Shown in pieces: positions 8,390-20,138 of a DNA stretch of 64,000 bases (its first letter is position 1; every line of letters starts with the position of its first letter). The translations under genes were made by a program, and so were the position numbers. The notes under the pieces are model-generated. The model ran no database searches. It worked only from the letters and a program-made list of their open reading frames with translations, and had not been told where the DNA came from. Source of the stretch: Peteryoungia algae (lineage in GTDB: Bacteria; Pseudomonadota; Alphaproteobacteria; Rhizobiales; Rhizobiaceae). The DNA lies in contig NZ_CP128477.1 in NCBI RefSeq assembly GCF_030369675.1, positions 3,490,501-3,554,500 of the forward strand, read 5' to 3'.

Positions 8390-8791
8390 TCAGCCCTTTC
8401 CCCGCCCATCATAGGCCTCGCGTGAAGCAAGGATCACGTCCTTGTGTTCCCGCGACCATTCGACCAGCCCGGCCGTTATGGCCGAAAACCCGAGGCCGTG
8501 GGTCGTCAGAGAATAGGTGACCGAGGGAGGGTTGGTGGGTTCGACATGGCGGTCAACCAATCCGTCCCGTTCGAGACGGCGCAATGTGAGCGTAAGCATG
8601 CGCTGGGTGACGCCCGAAAGCGCGCGCTCGATCTCCCGGTAGCGGCGCGGGCCTGTCGAGAGTTCCGCGATCACCATGACCGTCCATTTTTCACCAAGGC
8701 GATCAAGTGTCAGGCGAAGGCCGCAATCCTCATGATCCGGTGTGCCGCAAGGTTCGAGCGTCTTGGCCACAGGCTGTGTTGCGGCGAACAT
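8390..8791 (-). CDS. HxlR family transcriptional regulator
   Basis: 133 residues. Cys-containing N-terminus (CGTPDHEDCGLRLTLDRLGEKWTVMVI) followed by the winged-helix region with YREIERALSGVTQRMLTLTLRRLERDGLV, classic for HxlR/YtfH proteins. The ATG at 8791 is preceded by GGAGG at 7 bases. It is divergent from the NmrA-like gene with 71 bases between starts, the arrangement of qorR/qorB (ytfH/ytfG), so it probably represses that gene and itself in response to electrophilic or quinone stress via cysteine. The effector is inferred. Confidence 0.88.
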   Translation of the reverse strand: MFAATQPVAKTLEPCGTPDHEDCGLRLTLDRLGEKWTVMVIAELSTGPRRYREIERALSGVTQRMLTLTLRRLERDGLVDRHVEPTNPPSVTYSLTTHGLGFSAITAGLVEWSREHKDVILASREAYDGRGKG

Positions 8792-8862
8792 CAATGTGCC
8801 TCCTTACGTAGTTCCGGTGGTCGCAATAAATAGATGCGCCCGCAACGAAAAGGACGCAATCC

Positions 8863-9675
8863 ATGATACTGCTGACTGGTGGCTCCGGCCAACTCTCCTC
8901 CCTCATCGCGCAAGGTGTCAAAGACGCCGGCCTCAACATCTGCATTGGCAGCCGCCTGGCAGACGAGGCGGGGCCAGATCGACGTCGGATCGATTTCGAC
9001 GATCCACAAACGCTCGACTTCAGCGACGTCGAAACGCTAATGATGATCTCCGCCGGTTACGCGGAAGACGATGTCGTGATTAGCCGCCATGAGGCTGTAA
9101 TCGCAGCTGCTGTCAGCTTCGACGTGCGGCATGTCGTCTATACCAGCCTCAGCGGGACGGGCGACCACCTCGCCTTTGCGCTCGCCCATCGGTGGACAGA
9201 GAAGCGGCTGAAGGACAGCGGCCTTGCCTGGACGATCCTGCGCAATGGTCTCTATGCTGAGTTGATTGGGGCACTTGCCGCGCCGGTCGATGGACTGATC
9301 CGGGTACCCTTCGGCACTGCGCCTATTTTACCGGTGGCGCGGGAAGATCTGGCCGATGCCGCAGTGACGGTTCTGAAGAACCCGCAGGTTCATGCAGGTC
9401 GCATTTACGAACTGTCGGGAGTGGAAGCCTGGACTATCCACGATCTGGCAAGTGTCCTCGGCGCCACATATCAGCCGTGGCGCCTTGAAGAGATGCGGGC
9501 GTCCCTGGCTGGTGCGCCGCTCAAGCCCTTCCAGCCCCCGATGCTGATGTCGATCTATTCGAGCGCGGCTGCAGGATTTCTGCAGGCGGAGAGCACGGAC
9601 CTTCCGGTCCTGCTCCCTGACCCGCCACGGGAGACCTTGCCGATCGCGGCAGAGGCTGCGCGGGCGTCAGGGTGA
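8863..9675 (+). CDS. NmrA-like NAD(P)-binding oxidoreductase (QorB/YtfG type)
   Basis: 270-residue short atypical SDR. The N-terminal MILLTGGSGQLSSLIAQG is the nucleotide-binding glycine motif (TGGSGQLS). VRHVVYTSLSG and WTILRNGLYAE match the NmrA/QorB fold. Together with the divergent HxlR regulator it forms a quinone/electrophile response pair: NAD(P)H-dependent reduction of quinones or aldehydes is the family's known activity. No signal or membrane segment, so cytosolic. Confidence 0.82.
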   Translation: MILLTGGSGQLSSLIAQGVKDAGLNICIGSRLADEAGPDRRRIDFDDPQTLDFSDVETLMMISAGYAEDDVVISRHEAVIAAAVSFDVRHVVYTSLSGTGDHLAFALAHRWTEKRLKDSGLAWTILRNGLYAELIGALAAPVDGLIRVPFGTAPILPVAREDLADAAVTVLKNPQVHAGRIYELSGVEAWTIHDLASVLGATYQPWRLEEMRASLAGAPLKPFQPPMLMSIYSSAAAGFLQAESTDLPVLLPDPPRETLPIAAEAARASG

Positions 9676-9713
9676 GATGAGGAAACGGGAGCCTTCAAGG
9701 AAGGCCCCAGCCC

Positions 9714-11534
<1,821 letters not shown>

Positions 11535-11608
11535 GGCTCGCGCATATAGCAGCGAGCTTGGTCAACGCCTAGCGGGAAATTGACGCGATAGGCTGGAAAG
11601 CTTGGCTT

Positions 11609-12484
11609 TTAGACGCAGAATTGTTCCGGCCAGTCGCGGCGGGTGGCGACCTGGCCATCGGTTCTGAGGCGGCGGACGGTGTCGAGATCGATTTGCGTGA
11701 TCAGCCAGTGGCTCTCCTCGACCTCGTCGCTCTCGCTTTCGGCATAGATGCCACTGGGCGGCATGCCGTAGTCGGAGGGCACGTAAAGGGCGGCACGGCC
11801 ACGATTTTCGTCGAGTGCGGGGGACCAGGGCGCGGTGCCGGCCGTGGGGGAGGAAAGAATGGCGATCTGGTTTTCGAGCGCCCGCGCCTGGGCGCCGATG
11901 CGCACGCGGTAAGCACCGGCCAGCGTGTCGGTGCAGGACGGGGCGAGGATCAGATCGACGCCCTGTTCCGCGAGGGTGTGGGCGAGCATCGGGAATTCGT
12001 TGTCGTAGCAGATGAGGATGCCGAGTTTGCCGAGCGGCGTGTCGAGGGCGGTGAGGCCATCGCGTCCGGCAGCGATCCCCCATTGCTCGCGCTCGAAGCG
12101 GGTCATGATGATCTTGTCCTGATGGCCGACAAGGCCATCGGGTCCGAAGAGGAAGGCGCGGTTGCGGTATTGACCGTCGGGGTCGAGCACGGGTGCCGAG
12201 CCGGGCTGGAAGACGATCGAATGGGTGCGGGCGAGCTCCTCGCAAAGTTCGACCCAGGCCGGGATCGTGGGCTGGATGCCGGCAATAGAGCCGTGCAGGT
12301 CGGACCGTGTGGCGGCGTCGAGCTGGCCGGCGAGCACCAGTCCGGCATATTCCGGCAGGAGCACGAGTTTCGCGCCGCGCTCGACGGCCTGATGCACCAG
12401 TTGCGTCAGATGGAGGACATAATCTTCCCAGCTTTCGATGAGCTCGATCTTGTACTGGCAGGCGGCAAGGGTAAGGACTGTCAT
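11609..12484 (-). CDS. Carbon-nitrogen hydrolase (nitrilase superfamily)
   Basis: 291-residue amidase-type enzyme. The Glu-Lys-Cys triad is visible: LLPEYAG (E45), HQDKIIMTRFE (K124) and ILICYDNEFP (C159). It hydrolyses an amide or nitrile on a small molecule; the natural substrate is unknown. Its start overlaps the end of the upstream acetyltransferase gene by four bases, so the two are co-translated, and the pair probably acts on one amine-containing compound (inference). Confidence 0.9.
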   Translation of the reverse strand: MTVLTLAACQYKIELIESWEDYVLHLTQLVHQAVERGAKLVLLPEYAGLVLAGQLDAATRSDLHGSIAGIQPTIPAWVELCEELARTHSIVFQPGSAPVLDPDGQYRNRAFLFGPDGLVGHQDKIIMTRFEREQWGIAAGRDGLTALDTPLGKLGILICYDNEFPMLAHTLAEQGVDLILAPSCTDTLAGAYRVRIGAQARALENQIAILSSPTAGTAPWSPALDENRGRAALYVPSDYGMPPSGIYAESESDEVEESHWLITQIDLDTVRRLRTDGQVATRRDWPEQFCV

Positions 12485-13074
12485 GCGCTGAGATCCCGGA
12501 TCCAGAAGGAAAGCGGCTTCGGACTTTCATGGGTTTCATCGAGGTCGCGCCAGGTGAAGATGGTGCGAAGCTCGGGGTGATGGGTATAGCCGCGCTTGCC
12601 CCAGAAGGCATCGAGCGGCTGATAATCCGCCGGCCGGCGCGGGTGGTCGGCGGGGCGCTCGACGGCGCAGAAGGTGGCGTAGCGCAGGCCGAGCTTCTTC
12701 GCCTGCGCCTCGCGGCCCTCGAAGAACTTCACGCCGATGCCGCGGCCGCGATATTGGGGCAGAAGCACGCTTTCGCCGAAATAGAAGAAGTGTTCGGGAT
12801 CGAAGCCTGCCGCAAGGAAAGGGCGTTGAACCTCTTCGGTCTCGCCTGCCATCGGCGTGCCCGTCGCCACCCCGACCACCTTGTCGCCATCCATGGCCAG
12901 CACGAAGACGGAGCCTTCAGACCTCGCATAGGTCGACAGATAGGTCTGCTCGTAATCCGGATTTCCCTCGTACAGATAGGGAAAGTCGCGAAAGACGGTG
13001 GATCTGAGCCGCGCGAGGTCGCCGAAGAAGGGTGTCGCGTCGCTGCCGGAAAAGGATTGGATCGTAAGCGTCAT
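12481..13074 (-). CDS. GNAT family N-acetyltransferase
   Basis: 197 residues. Acetyl-CoA binding motif RGRGIGVKFFE follows the beta-strand SVLLPQY, and a conserved aromatic/acid pattern HFFYFGES precedes it. First gene of a two-gene operon with the C-N hydrolase (ATGA-type overlap at 12481-12484). The substrate is unknown. Confidence 0.88.
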   Translation of the reverse strand: MTLTIQSFSGSDATPFFGDLARLRSTVFRDFPYLYEGNPDYEQTYLSTYARSEGSVFVLAMDGDKVVGVATGTPMAGETEEVQRPFLAAGFDPEHFFYFGESVLLPQYRGRGIGVKFFEGREAQAKKLGLRYATFCAVERPADHPRRPADYQPLDAFWGKRGYTHHPELRTIFTWRDLDETHESPKPLSFWIRDLSA

Positions 13075-13155
13075 AGAGTGTTTTCAGTCCGTTGCGGAGT
13101 GGTTATACCCGTCTGTGACGACCTGAGAAAGCAGTTCCACGACGAGGAGTGATCG

Positions 13156-13557
13156 ATGACCGCCGCCGCCACCATCCGTGCCTATTACGATGCCTTCAAT
13201 GCCGGCGACATGGACCGTTTCCTCGCGCTCCTGACCGATGACGTGGCCCACGACATCAACCAGGGCGCCCGCCAGACGGGCAAGGAAGCCTTTGCGAAGT
13301 TCATGGACCACATGAACCGATGCTACAAGGAAGAGCTGACCGATATGGTGGTCATGGTGAACGAGGACGGCACGCGGGGTGCTGCCGAATTCATCGTCAA
13401 CGGCACCTATCTCGCCACGGACGAGGGCTTGCCGGAAGCCGATGGACAGACCTACCGCCTGCCGGCTGGCGCTTTCTTCGAAATCCGTGACGGCAAGGTT
13501 GCCCGCATCTCCAATTATTACAGCCTGCCCGACTGGATCGCCCAGGTCGGCGGCTGA
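13156..13557 (+). CDS. SnoaL-like / ketosteroid-isomerase-related protein (NTF2 fold)
   Basis: 133 residues with the NTF2-like pattern: N-terminal helix AATIRAYYDAFNAGDMDRFLALLTDDVAHDIN, the strand GTRGAAEFIVNGTY, and the end GKVARISNYYSLPDW. GAGG lies 8 bases before the ATG. Small cytosolic protein forming a hydrophobic pocket; the ligand is unknown. Monocistronic, with its own terminator downstream. Confidence 0.88.
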   Translation: MTAAATIRAYYDAFNAGDMDRFLALLTDDVAHDINQGARQTGKEAFAKFMDHMNRCYKEELTDMVVMVNEDGTRGAAEFIVNGTYLATDEGLPEADGQTYRLPAGAFFEIRDGKVARISNYYSLPDWIAQVGG

Positions 13558-13574
13558 AGACATTCAGAAATGGA

Positions 13575-13614
13575 AAAAGAGCCGTCCCGTTCCATGGGAC
13601 GGCTCTTTGCTTTC
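13575..13614 (+). terminator. Intrinsic terminator after the SnoaL-like gene
   Basis: Stem GAGCCGTCCC/GGGACGGCTC with loop GTTCCAT, flanked by A-rich and T-rich runs, 18 bases after the stop codon. It can also serve the convergent DUF2171 gene. Confidence 0.85.
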
Positions 13615-13640
13615 GCCGGCATCATGCCAAGGCGTATCGA

Positions 13641-13871
13641 TCAGTTGACCGACCAGTCGCGCTTCACGTCGTCGGCGTTTTTGGCCAGATGCACGTGCTG
13701 ATCGACATGATCGACCCAGTCGAGGGGAATGTAGTGGTGCTGACCGTCAGCCGAATCATTCTTGGTCAGCTTGATGCGGCTTGCGCCATCCATATGGTCG
13801 ACAGTGCCGACATGGGCGCCGTCCTGGGCCAGAACTTCCATATGTTCGCGGATCTGATCTGCAGAAATCAT
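13641..13871 (-). CDS. DUF2171 domain protein
   Basis: 76 residues. The pattern IREHMEVLAQDGAHVGTVDHMDGASRIKLTKNDS (in part), then HHYIPLDWVDHVDQHVHL, is the DUF2171 beta-rich repeat found in many alphaproteobacteria, related in style to PRC-barrel proteins. GGAGG at 9 bases before the ATG supports the start. Cytosolic; function unknown, often stress-associated in related bacteria. Confidence 0.9.
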   Translation of the reverse strand: MISADQIREHMEVLAQDGAHVGTVDHMDGASRIKLTKNDSADGQHHYIPLDWVDHVDQHVHLAKNADDVKRDWSVN

Positions 13872-14038
13872 CTGATATCCTCCTTTGGATGTTTCGATGC
13901 CTGAGAAAGTCGCGACCGGGGGGATTTGTTCCGGTCGGGACTTCCGGTCTCAGGTGGAAGATCAGCGGAACATCCGCCGCCTATGCGCATTGTCAGGGAC
14001 CCCCCACGCGAGATCCCTTGCGCGACAGCGAGACATTC

Positions 14039-15730
14039 ATGCTTCCGAGAATTGCGATCATCGGCACGGGTCCAACCGGCCTCTACACCTTCAAGCGACT
14101 GATCGAGGCGACAGCTCCCCTGTCGATCACCCTCTACGAGGCGGAGGGTGAACCCGGCAAGGGCACGCCATACCATCCCGATATGAATGACCCGGCCATG
14201 CTCTCCAATATTCCGAGCATCGAACTTCCCGCCTTTACAGAAACGCTGGCCGAGTGGCTGCGGCGGCAGGATGATGAATGCCTGGTCCGCCATGGCATCC
14301 GCCGCGAGGCGATCGACGAGCGGGAATTCTATCCGCGCCTGGTGCTGGGCGATTACATGCAGGCGCAGTTCGAGCGCATGCTGACGCTGGCTGCCGAGCG
14401 CGGTCACGAGATCACCGTGCTGGCCCGCCACAAGATAGCCGACATCGAGATCCAGGCGGATGCGATCCGGTTGCGGGTTTCCCATCCGGACGGAGAAGAC
14501 GACGCGAGTTTCGATCACGTTGTCATGGCGACCGGTCACAACTGGCCCGAAAGCACGGAAATCCGTCCCGGCTACTTCGTCTCGCCCTGGCCAGCGACGG
14601 TGCTCCAGTCTATCCGCAACGAGGCGGTCGGCATTCTCGGCACGTCGCTGAGCGGCATCGACGCTCTGATGACGGTCGCAACTGCGCATGGGATGTTCTA
14701 CGCTGATGCGGCGGGCGACCTTCAATACCAGCCCGCCGAAGGCACGCAGGATTTCCGGGCGACGCTGATGTCGCGCAAGGGCATCCTGCCGGAGGCCGAT
14801 TTTTATTGTCCTCTGCCCTATGTGGAGCCCGAGGTCTGCACCGAAGAGGCAATCGACGCCCTGATCTCGACGGGTCGGCACGATCTGCTCGATGATGTCT
14901 TCGATCTCTTCCGCCGCGAGATCGTCGCGCGCGATCCCGACTACGCCGCCCGGATCGGCCTGTCGCAGTTGACGGTGGAGAGTTTTGCTGCGGCCTATTA
15001 TGCCGACCGGACCGAGAGCGATCCTTTCGTCTGGGCAGCGAAGAACCTGGCCGAAGCCGAGGACAACAGGGTAAAGCGCTACACGGTGCCGTGGCGCTAT
15101 GCGATCCTGATCACCCACGAGATCGTCGCCCGTGTGATTCCGCATCTGGACGAGAACGACCTCAAGCGTTTCCACCGACACTTCAAGGGCATTTTCATCG
15201 ACGACTATGCAACGGTGCCGCTGATGTCGATCCGCAGGCTGCTTGCGCTGTCGCGCGCGGGCAAGCTGTCCATCCTGCGGCTTGGCGAGGAATACCTGAT
15301 CCGGACGGCCGAGGACGGTCTGGAGCGAGGCGCGGAAGTCGAGGTGTCAGGCACGGTGCATCGCTTCGGCGCCTTCATCGATGCGACCGGCCAGGATACC
15401 CTGTCGGCCACGGATCTCCCCTTTCCGACCCTCGTCGCCCAGGGTGGCGTGCGCGAAGCCGCGACCCCCAAGGTCGAGACAATCATGTCCCTCGACCGGG
15501 ATCCCGATATGGTTCGGACAGGCGGCATCGACGTGGACGATTGCTATCGCCCGAGTCTCGGCCTGATGTCGCAGGGGCGGCTTTATTGCGCGGCGATCGC
15601 CTTCCTGCTGCACAAGGAGCCCTTTGTTCAAGGCATCACTAGTGCCCGGGACATCGGCGAGACAGTTGGCGATGCAATCCTCAAGGACATTTTTGAGGTC
15701 GACACGCCGCTATTTCAGATCTCGGCGTAA
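14039..15730 (+). CDS. FAD/NAD(P)-binding protein
   Basis: 563 residues. N-terminal dinucleotide-binding motif IIGTGPTGLY (residues 8-16) followed by an LYEAEGEPGKGTPYH segment typical of the FAD-NAD(P)-binding family; a second site VGILGTSLSG lies near residue 200. FIDATGQ near the C-terminus is the late FAD contact. The start at 14039 was chosen because the Rossmann strand begins three residues later; the open frame upstream is not family-like. Reaction unknown. Its 3' end overlaps the convergent MOSC gene by 16 bases. Confidence 0.85.
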   Translation: MLPRIAIIGTGPTGLYTFKRLIEATAPLSITLYEAEGEPGKGTPYHPDMNDPAMLSNIPSIELPAFTETLAEWLRRQDDECLVRHGIRREAIDEREFYPRLVLGDYMQAQFERMLTLAAERGHEITVLARHKIADIEIQADAIRLRVSHPDGEDDASFDHVVMATGHNWPESTEIRPGYFVSPWPATVLQSIRNEAVGILGTSLSGIDALMTVATAHGMFYADAAGDLQYQPAEGTQDFRATLMSRKGILPEADFYCPLPYVEPEVCTEEAIDALISTGRHDLLDDVFDLFRREIVARDPDYAARIGLSQLTVESFAAAYYADRTESDPFVWAAKNLAEAEDNRVKRYTVPWRYAILITHEIVARVIPHLDENDLKRFHRHFKGIFIDDYATVPLMSIRRLLALSRAGKLSILRLGEEYLIRTAEDGLERGAEVEVSGTVHRFGAFIDATGQDTLSATDLPFPTLVAQGGVREAATPKVETIMSLDRDPDMVRTGGIDVDDCYRPSLGLMSQGRLYCAAIAFLLHKEPFVQGITSARDIGETVGDAILKDIFEVDTPLFQISA

Positions 15731-16443
15731 ACAGCATCATCGACGCGGATGGTCACGGCCTCGGCTGGCGTTGCATAGACGCCGAGATTGCGCTTGTTGT
15801 GGCGCATGATGCCGCGCAGCACGTCGGGCTCTTCCGCCATGCCGGGCTGTGCGACAAGCGTCATCCCACAGCGACGCGAGGCCTCGGTGACGCGGATGTC
15901 CGCGTCGCCGATCCTGACGACATGACCCACCCAGTCGTTTTCGAGGAAACCATCCCCGTTGTCGGTTTCGATCAGCACGGAGGGGCGAAAGCGCCTTGCA
16001 TCGAGCGGCGGGAGGCTTGCGCTTCCGGCAAGCGCCTGAAGCGATGCCGATGTCACGAGGTGAAGGGGCGCCGGCTGATATCGGTTGGAGACAACGGGAA
16101 AGCGGTAGTCACCCGCGCCAAGGAGCCCGACGGCAACCGGGAAGCCGAAATGCTCTGCCAGTCGATCCGCCAGTGCGTCGTCATCAAGTGCATGCTCCGC
16201 CCCGTCGGCGAAGCGCAGCACCGGCAGTCCGGTTGGCGCTTGCGAGGCGGTGACGAAGAGTGCGGGACGCCAGCGGGTCTCCCGTTCGGGGGCTGCGGCC
16301 AGACCCGTTGCCGGGTCGAACAGGGCGAATTGCCGGTCACCTGCGATCCCCTCGGGGGAAACCGTGATCGAGGCGAGCGATTCGCCGCCAACCGAACTCA
16401 CCGGATAGCGCCAGACTTCCCGCACTCGACCGATTCTTTGCAT
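15715..16443 (-). CDS. MOSC domain protein (mARC/YcbX-like)
   Basis: 242 residues starting MQRIGRVREVW. The N-terminal MOSC_N barrel (RYPVSSVGGESL...GIAGDRQFALFD) is followed by the MOSC domain. The conserved cysteine that holds molybdenum cofactor in this family is in SRRCGMTLVAQPG. Likely a molybdenum-dependent reductase of N-hydroxylated compounds; partner ferredoxin or cytochrome genes are not adjacent. An upstream ATG at 16461 adds six residues and is possible. Confidence 0.85.
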   Translation of the reverse strand: MQRIGRVREVWRYPVSSVGGESLASITVSPEGIAGDRQFALFDPATGLAAAPERETRWRPALFVTASQAPTGLPVLRFADGAEHALDDDALADRLAEHFGFPVAVGLLGAGDYRFPVVSNRYQPAPLHLVTSASLQALAGSASLPPLDARRFRPSVLIETDNGDGFLENDWVGHVVRIGDADIRVTEASRRCGMTLVAQPGMAEEPDVLRGIMRHNKRNLGVYATPAEAVTIRVDDAVYAEI

Positions 16444-16538
16444 GATGGTTCCCCGTTTCAAACGATCACCATACGCGGGATAGTCGCATTATGTTCCCGG
16501 AATTCTGCGTGGCAGCACCTTTGCCTGCGTGCTCGTCC

Positions 16539-17564
<1,026 letters not shown>

Positions 17565-17566
17565 GA

Positions 17567-18769
17567 TCAGATCATCCCGATGGTCTTGCCGGCATCGATG
17601 AATGCGGCGATGGCGGTATCGATATCGGCCTCGGAAAGCGCTGCCGACATCTGGGTACGGATGCGGGCCTGCCCCTTGGGCACGACGGGGAAGAAGAAGC
17701 CGGCGACATAGATGCCGCGCGCATCGAGTTCGGCGGCAAGCTTTTGGGCAAGCACCGCGTCATGGGTCATGACCGGGATGATCGGCGTTTCGCCGGGAAG
17801 CAGTTCGAAGCCAGCCTCGGTGAGGCCCTGGCGGAAACGCCGGGTATGGCCGGTGAGCTTTGTGCGCAGTTCGTCGGCGCTTTCGGCGATCTCGATCGCC
17901 TTCAGGGAGCCGGCAGCGACAGCGGGTGCAAGGCTGTTGGAGAAGAGATAGGGCCGCGCGCGCTGGCGCAAAAGGTCGATGGCGGCTTTCGGGCCGGCGA
18001 TGAAACCGCCCATGGCTCCACCAAGTGTCTTGCCGAAGGTGCCGGTGATGATGTCGACACGCGTGCCGACACCCGTCAACGTCGGCGTGCCCTTGCCCTT
18101 GGTCCCGAGATGGCCGGTGGCATGGCATTCGTCGATCATCACCATGGCGCCGTATTTTTCGGCGAGCGCACAGATCTCCGGCAGCTTTGCGACATAGCCG
18201 TCCATCGAGAAAACGCCGTCGGTGACGATCAGACGGAAGCGCGTACCGCCGGCGATTGCCTTCTTCAGCTCGTCTTCCAGCCCGTCCATATCCGAATTGG
18301 CATAGCGGTAGCGCTTAGCCTTGGAGAGGCGCACGCCGTCGATGATCGAGGCATGGTTCAGGCTGTCGGAAATGATGGCGTCTTCCGGGCCCAGCAGCGT
18401 TTCGAAGATCCCGCCATTGGCATCGAAACAGGCGGCAAACAGGATCGCATCGCCCTTGTCGAGATAACGCGCGATCGCCTGTTCGAGCGCGCGGTGAATG
18501 TCCTGTGCGCCGCAGATGAAGCGGACCGAGGCCATGCCGAAGCCATGGCTGTCGATCGCGGCCTTGGCGGCCTGTTCGATATCGGGATGATTGGCGAGGC
18601 CGAGATAATTGTTGGCGCAGAGATTGATCATCTCGCGCGTGCCCTTGGCATCACGCACCTGTATGCGGCCCGATTGCGGACTGACGATCTCGCGTTCGCG
18701 CTTCAGAAGCCCGTCGGCTTCGATGCTCTTAAGGGTTTCGGTAATGTGGTCGAGAAAGCCGGTCTGCAT
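17567..18769 (-). CDS. kbl: Glycine C-acetyltransferase (2-amino-3-ketobutyrate CoA ligase)
   Basis: 400 residues, PLP-dependent alpha-oxoamine synthase. The PLP lysine (K247) lies in [10 protein letters not shown], and [10 protein letters not shown] is the PLP-ring aspartate motif. It splits 2-amino-3-oxobutyrate with CoA to glycine and acetyl-CoA. The start at 18769 (MQTGFLDHI) has AGGGA upstream; longer frames lack homology. A 20-base palindrome 23 bases upstream is a likely operator. Confidence 0.97.
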   Translation of the reverse strand: MQTGFLDHITETLKSIEADGLLKREREIVSPQSGRIQVRDAKGTREMINLCANNYLGLANHPDIEQAAKAAIDSHGFGMASVRFICGAQDIHRALEQAIARYLDKGDAILFAACFDANGGIFETLLGPEDAIISDSLNHASIIDGVRLSKAKRYRYANSDMDGLEDELKKAIAGGTRFRLIVTDGVFSMDGYVAKLPEICALAEKYGAMVMIDECHATGHLGTKGKGTPTLTGVGTRVDIITGTFGKTLGGAMGGFIAGPKAAIDLLRQRARPYLFSNSLAPAVAAGSLKAIEIAESADELRTKLTGHTRRFRQGLTEAGFELLPGETPIIPVMTHDAVLAQKLAAELDARGIYVAGFFFPVVPKGQARIRTQMSAALSEADIDTAIAAFIDAGKTIGMI

Positions 18770-18791
18770 GGGAAATCCCTCGATGCTGAAT

Positions 18792-18844
18792 AATTCCAGC
18801 ATATCGGAATTTTGCCCTCCGGCAATCGATATTTTGGAATTGCC
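18792..18844 (-). promoter_or_regulatory. Candidate operator of kbl-tdh
   Basis: AATTCC-N8-GGAATT (18792-18811) is a perfect inverted repeat 23 bases before the kbl start. A second GGAATT lies 30 bases away (18836-18841), inside a GGCAAT-N12-ATTGCC inverted repeat (18821-18844). The element fills the 82-base gap between the XRE-cupin regulator gene and kbl. Confidence 0.5.
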
Positions 18845-18851
18845 TTTTCGT

Positions 18852-19418
18852 CTACCTGTGTAGCACGACCAGCAGGCCTTTGCCGATATCCGTTCCGCCA
18901 TTGCGGATCGCATGCGGAACATCGGCGCGGTAACGGGCAGTCTCGCCGGCCCGGATGACGGTCTTGCTGCCGCCGCTCGAAATCTCGAAACCATCGGTGA
19001 AGGCGGTGAAATGCTCGAAGGCGCCGATCGAATGTGGCTGGCTGATCAGCGCGCCGCCGGGATCCATTTCGAGCTCGTACCATTCCGTCTGGCCGGCGAG
19101 CCGGGGTGAACTCCGGATCTTCAGCCGGCAGGACCCGTCAGCGCTGCGGATCACCGGCGTGTGCATGATCGAGGTCACCTCGATCTCTTCGCGCCCGGCG
19201 ACCGACGTGCCGTTGCCGATGAGATCGGACAGTTCGACCTCCATCGCCTGGGTAAGGCTCCAGAGCACGGCGAAAGTCGGATTGGCCTCGCCCCGCTCGA
19301 TCTGGCTGAGCATCGACTTGGAAACGCCCGACAGCGTGCCGAGCTGTTCGAGCGTCAGCTTGCGCGCCTTGCGCTCGCGTTTTATGGCCGGGCCGATCTC
19401 GGGAGTGTGCTGCTGCAT
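18852..19418 (-). CDS. XRE family regulator with C-terminal cupin
   Basis: 188 residues. N-terminal helix-turn-helix [29 protein letters not shown], then a cupin sensor with [26 protein letters not shown]. It lies directly upstream of kbl-tdh on the same strand, so it is the natural candidate to control threonine catabolism, sensing an amino acid or derivative through the cupin. The start at 19418 gives the normal length; the frame is open upstream without homology. Confidence 0.9.
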   Translation of the reverse strand: MQQHTPEIGPAIKRERKARKLTLEQLGTLSGVSKSMLSQIERGEANPTFAVLWSLTQAMEVELSDLIGNGTSVAGREEIEVTSIMHTPVIRSADGSCRLKIRSSPRLAGQTEWYELEMDPGGALISQPHSIGAFEHFTAFTDGFEISSGGSKTVIRAGETARYRADVPHAIRNGGTDIGKGLLVVLHR

Positions 19419-19505
19419 CGGATTGTCCTGCGGTCTTGACGGCGGGGCGGTCGCTTCTTTTACGCCGAGGGTGAGGCATGAAGAAAGAGGGGGCATACCA
19501 AAGCT

Positions 19506-19548
19506 TGACTCCATTATGCGCACATGAAATTCTCGGATAATGGAATCA
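19506..19548. promoter_or_regulatory. Inverted repeat overlapping the start of the second XRE-cupin gene
   Basis: TGACTCCATTAT (19506-19517) and ATAATGGAATCA (19537-19548) are inverted copies with 11 of 12 matches, 19 bases apart. The right arm contains the start codon at 19540. A TTGACT at 19505-19510 could be a -35 box. The position fits autorepression and would also touch the divergent promoter. Confidence 0.5.
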
Positions 19549-20112
19549 GAAGATTGCTTCGAGACACATGTCGCCGAGCGGCTGAAGCGTCTGCGGGTCG
19601 GGCGCGGCTTGACCCTCGACCAGCTGGCCGAAGCGTCCGGCGTCAGTCGGGCGATGATTTCGCGCATCGAACGCACGGAGGCAAGTCCGACGGCCGCGCT
19701 GCTGGCGCGGCTCTGCTCGGCGCTCGGTGTGTCGCTCTCGGTCTTCTTCGCCAGCACGGAAGCAGAGCCTTCGCCACTGTCGCGCCGGGTCGAACAGCCG
19801 ATCTGGCGCGATCCGGAAAGCGGCTATCTGCGCCGTGCCGTCTCACCGCAAGGCACGGGCAGCGGGACCGATATCGTCGAGGTCGAGTTTCCGGCCGGTG
19901 CCGAGCTTCGGTTTCCGGGACGCCCGACCGGGCGCAGCCAGACCCAGCATGTCTGGGTCTTCGAGGGCGTGATCGAACTCATTGTCGGCGACACAGTACA
20001 TCGGCTGGAGGCAGGAGACTGTCTCTTCATGAATGTCGGTGATGTGCACGGCTACCGCAATCCGACCGACCGCGCTGCCCGCTATGCCGTCGTCATTTCC
20101 CTCGGACCCTGA
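19540..20112 (+). CDS. XRE family regulator with C-terminal cupin
   Basis: 190 residues. Helix-turn-helix LTLDQLAEASGVSRAMISRIERTEASPTAALLARL near residues 25-60; cupin core GRSQTQHVWVFEGVIELIVGDTVHRLEAGDCLFMN near 125-165, keeping the usual glycines and an end FMNVGDVHGY. Divergent from the other XRE-cupin gene and followed after 26 bases by a GNAT gene, a common pairing in which the regulator controls the acetyltransferase. No clear Shine-Dalgarno sequence precedes the ATG. Confidence 0.9.
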   Translation: MESEDCFETHVAERLKRLRVGRGLTLDQLAEASGVSRAMISRIERTEASPTAALLARLCSALGVSLSVFFASTEAEPSPLSRRVEQPIWRDPESGYLRRAVSPQGTGSGTDIVEVEFPAGAELRFPGRPTGRSQTQHVWVFEGVIELIVGDTVHRLEAGDCLFMNVGDVHGYRNPTDRAARYAVVISLGP

Positions 20113-20138
20113 TCACTCCCGACCACAGGACTTGAACC

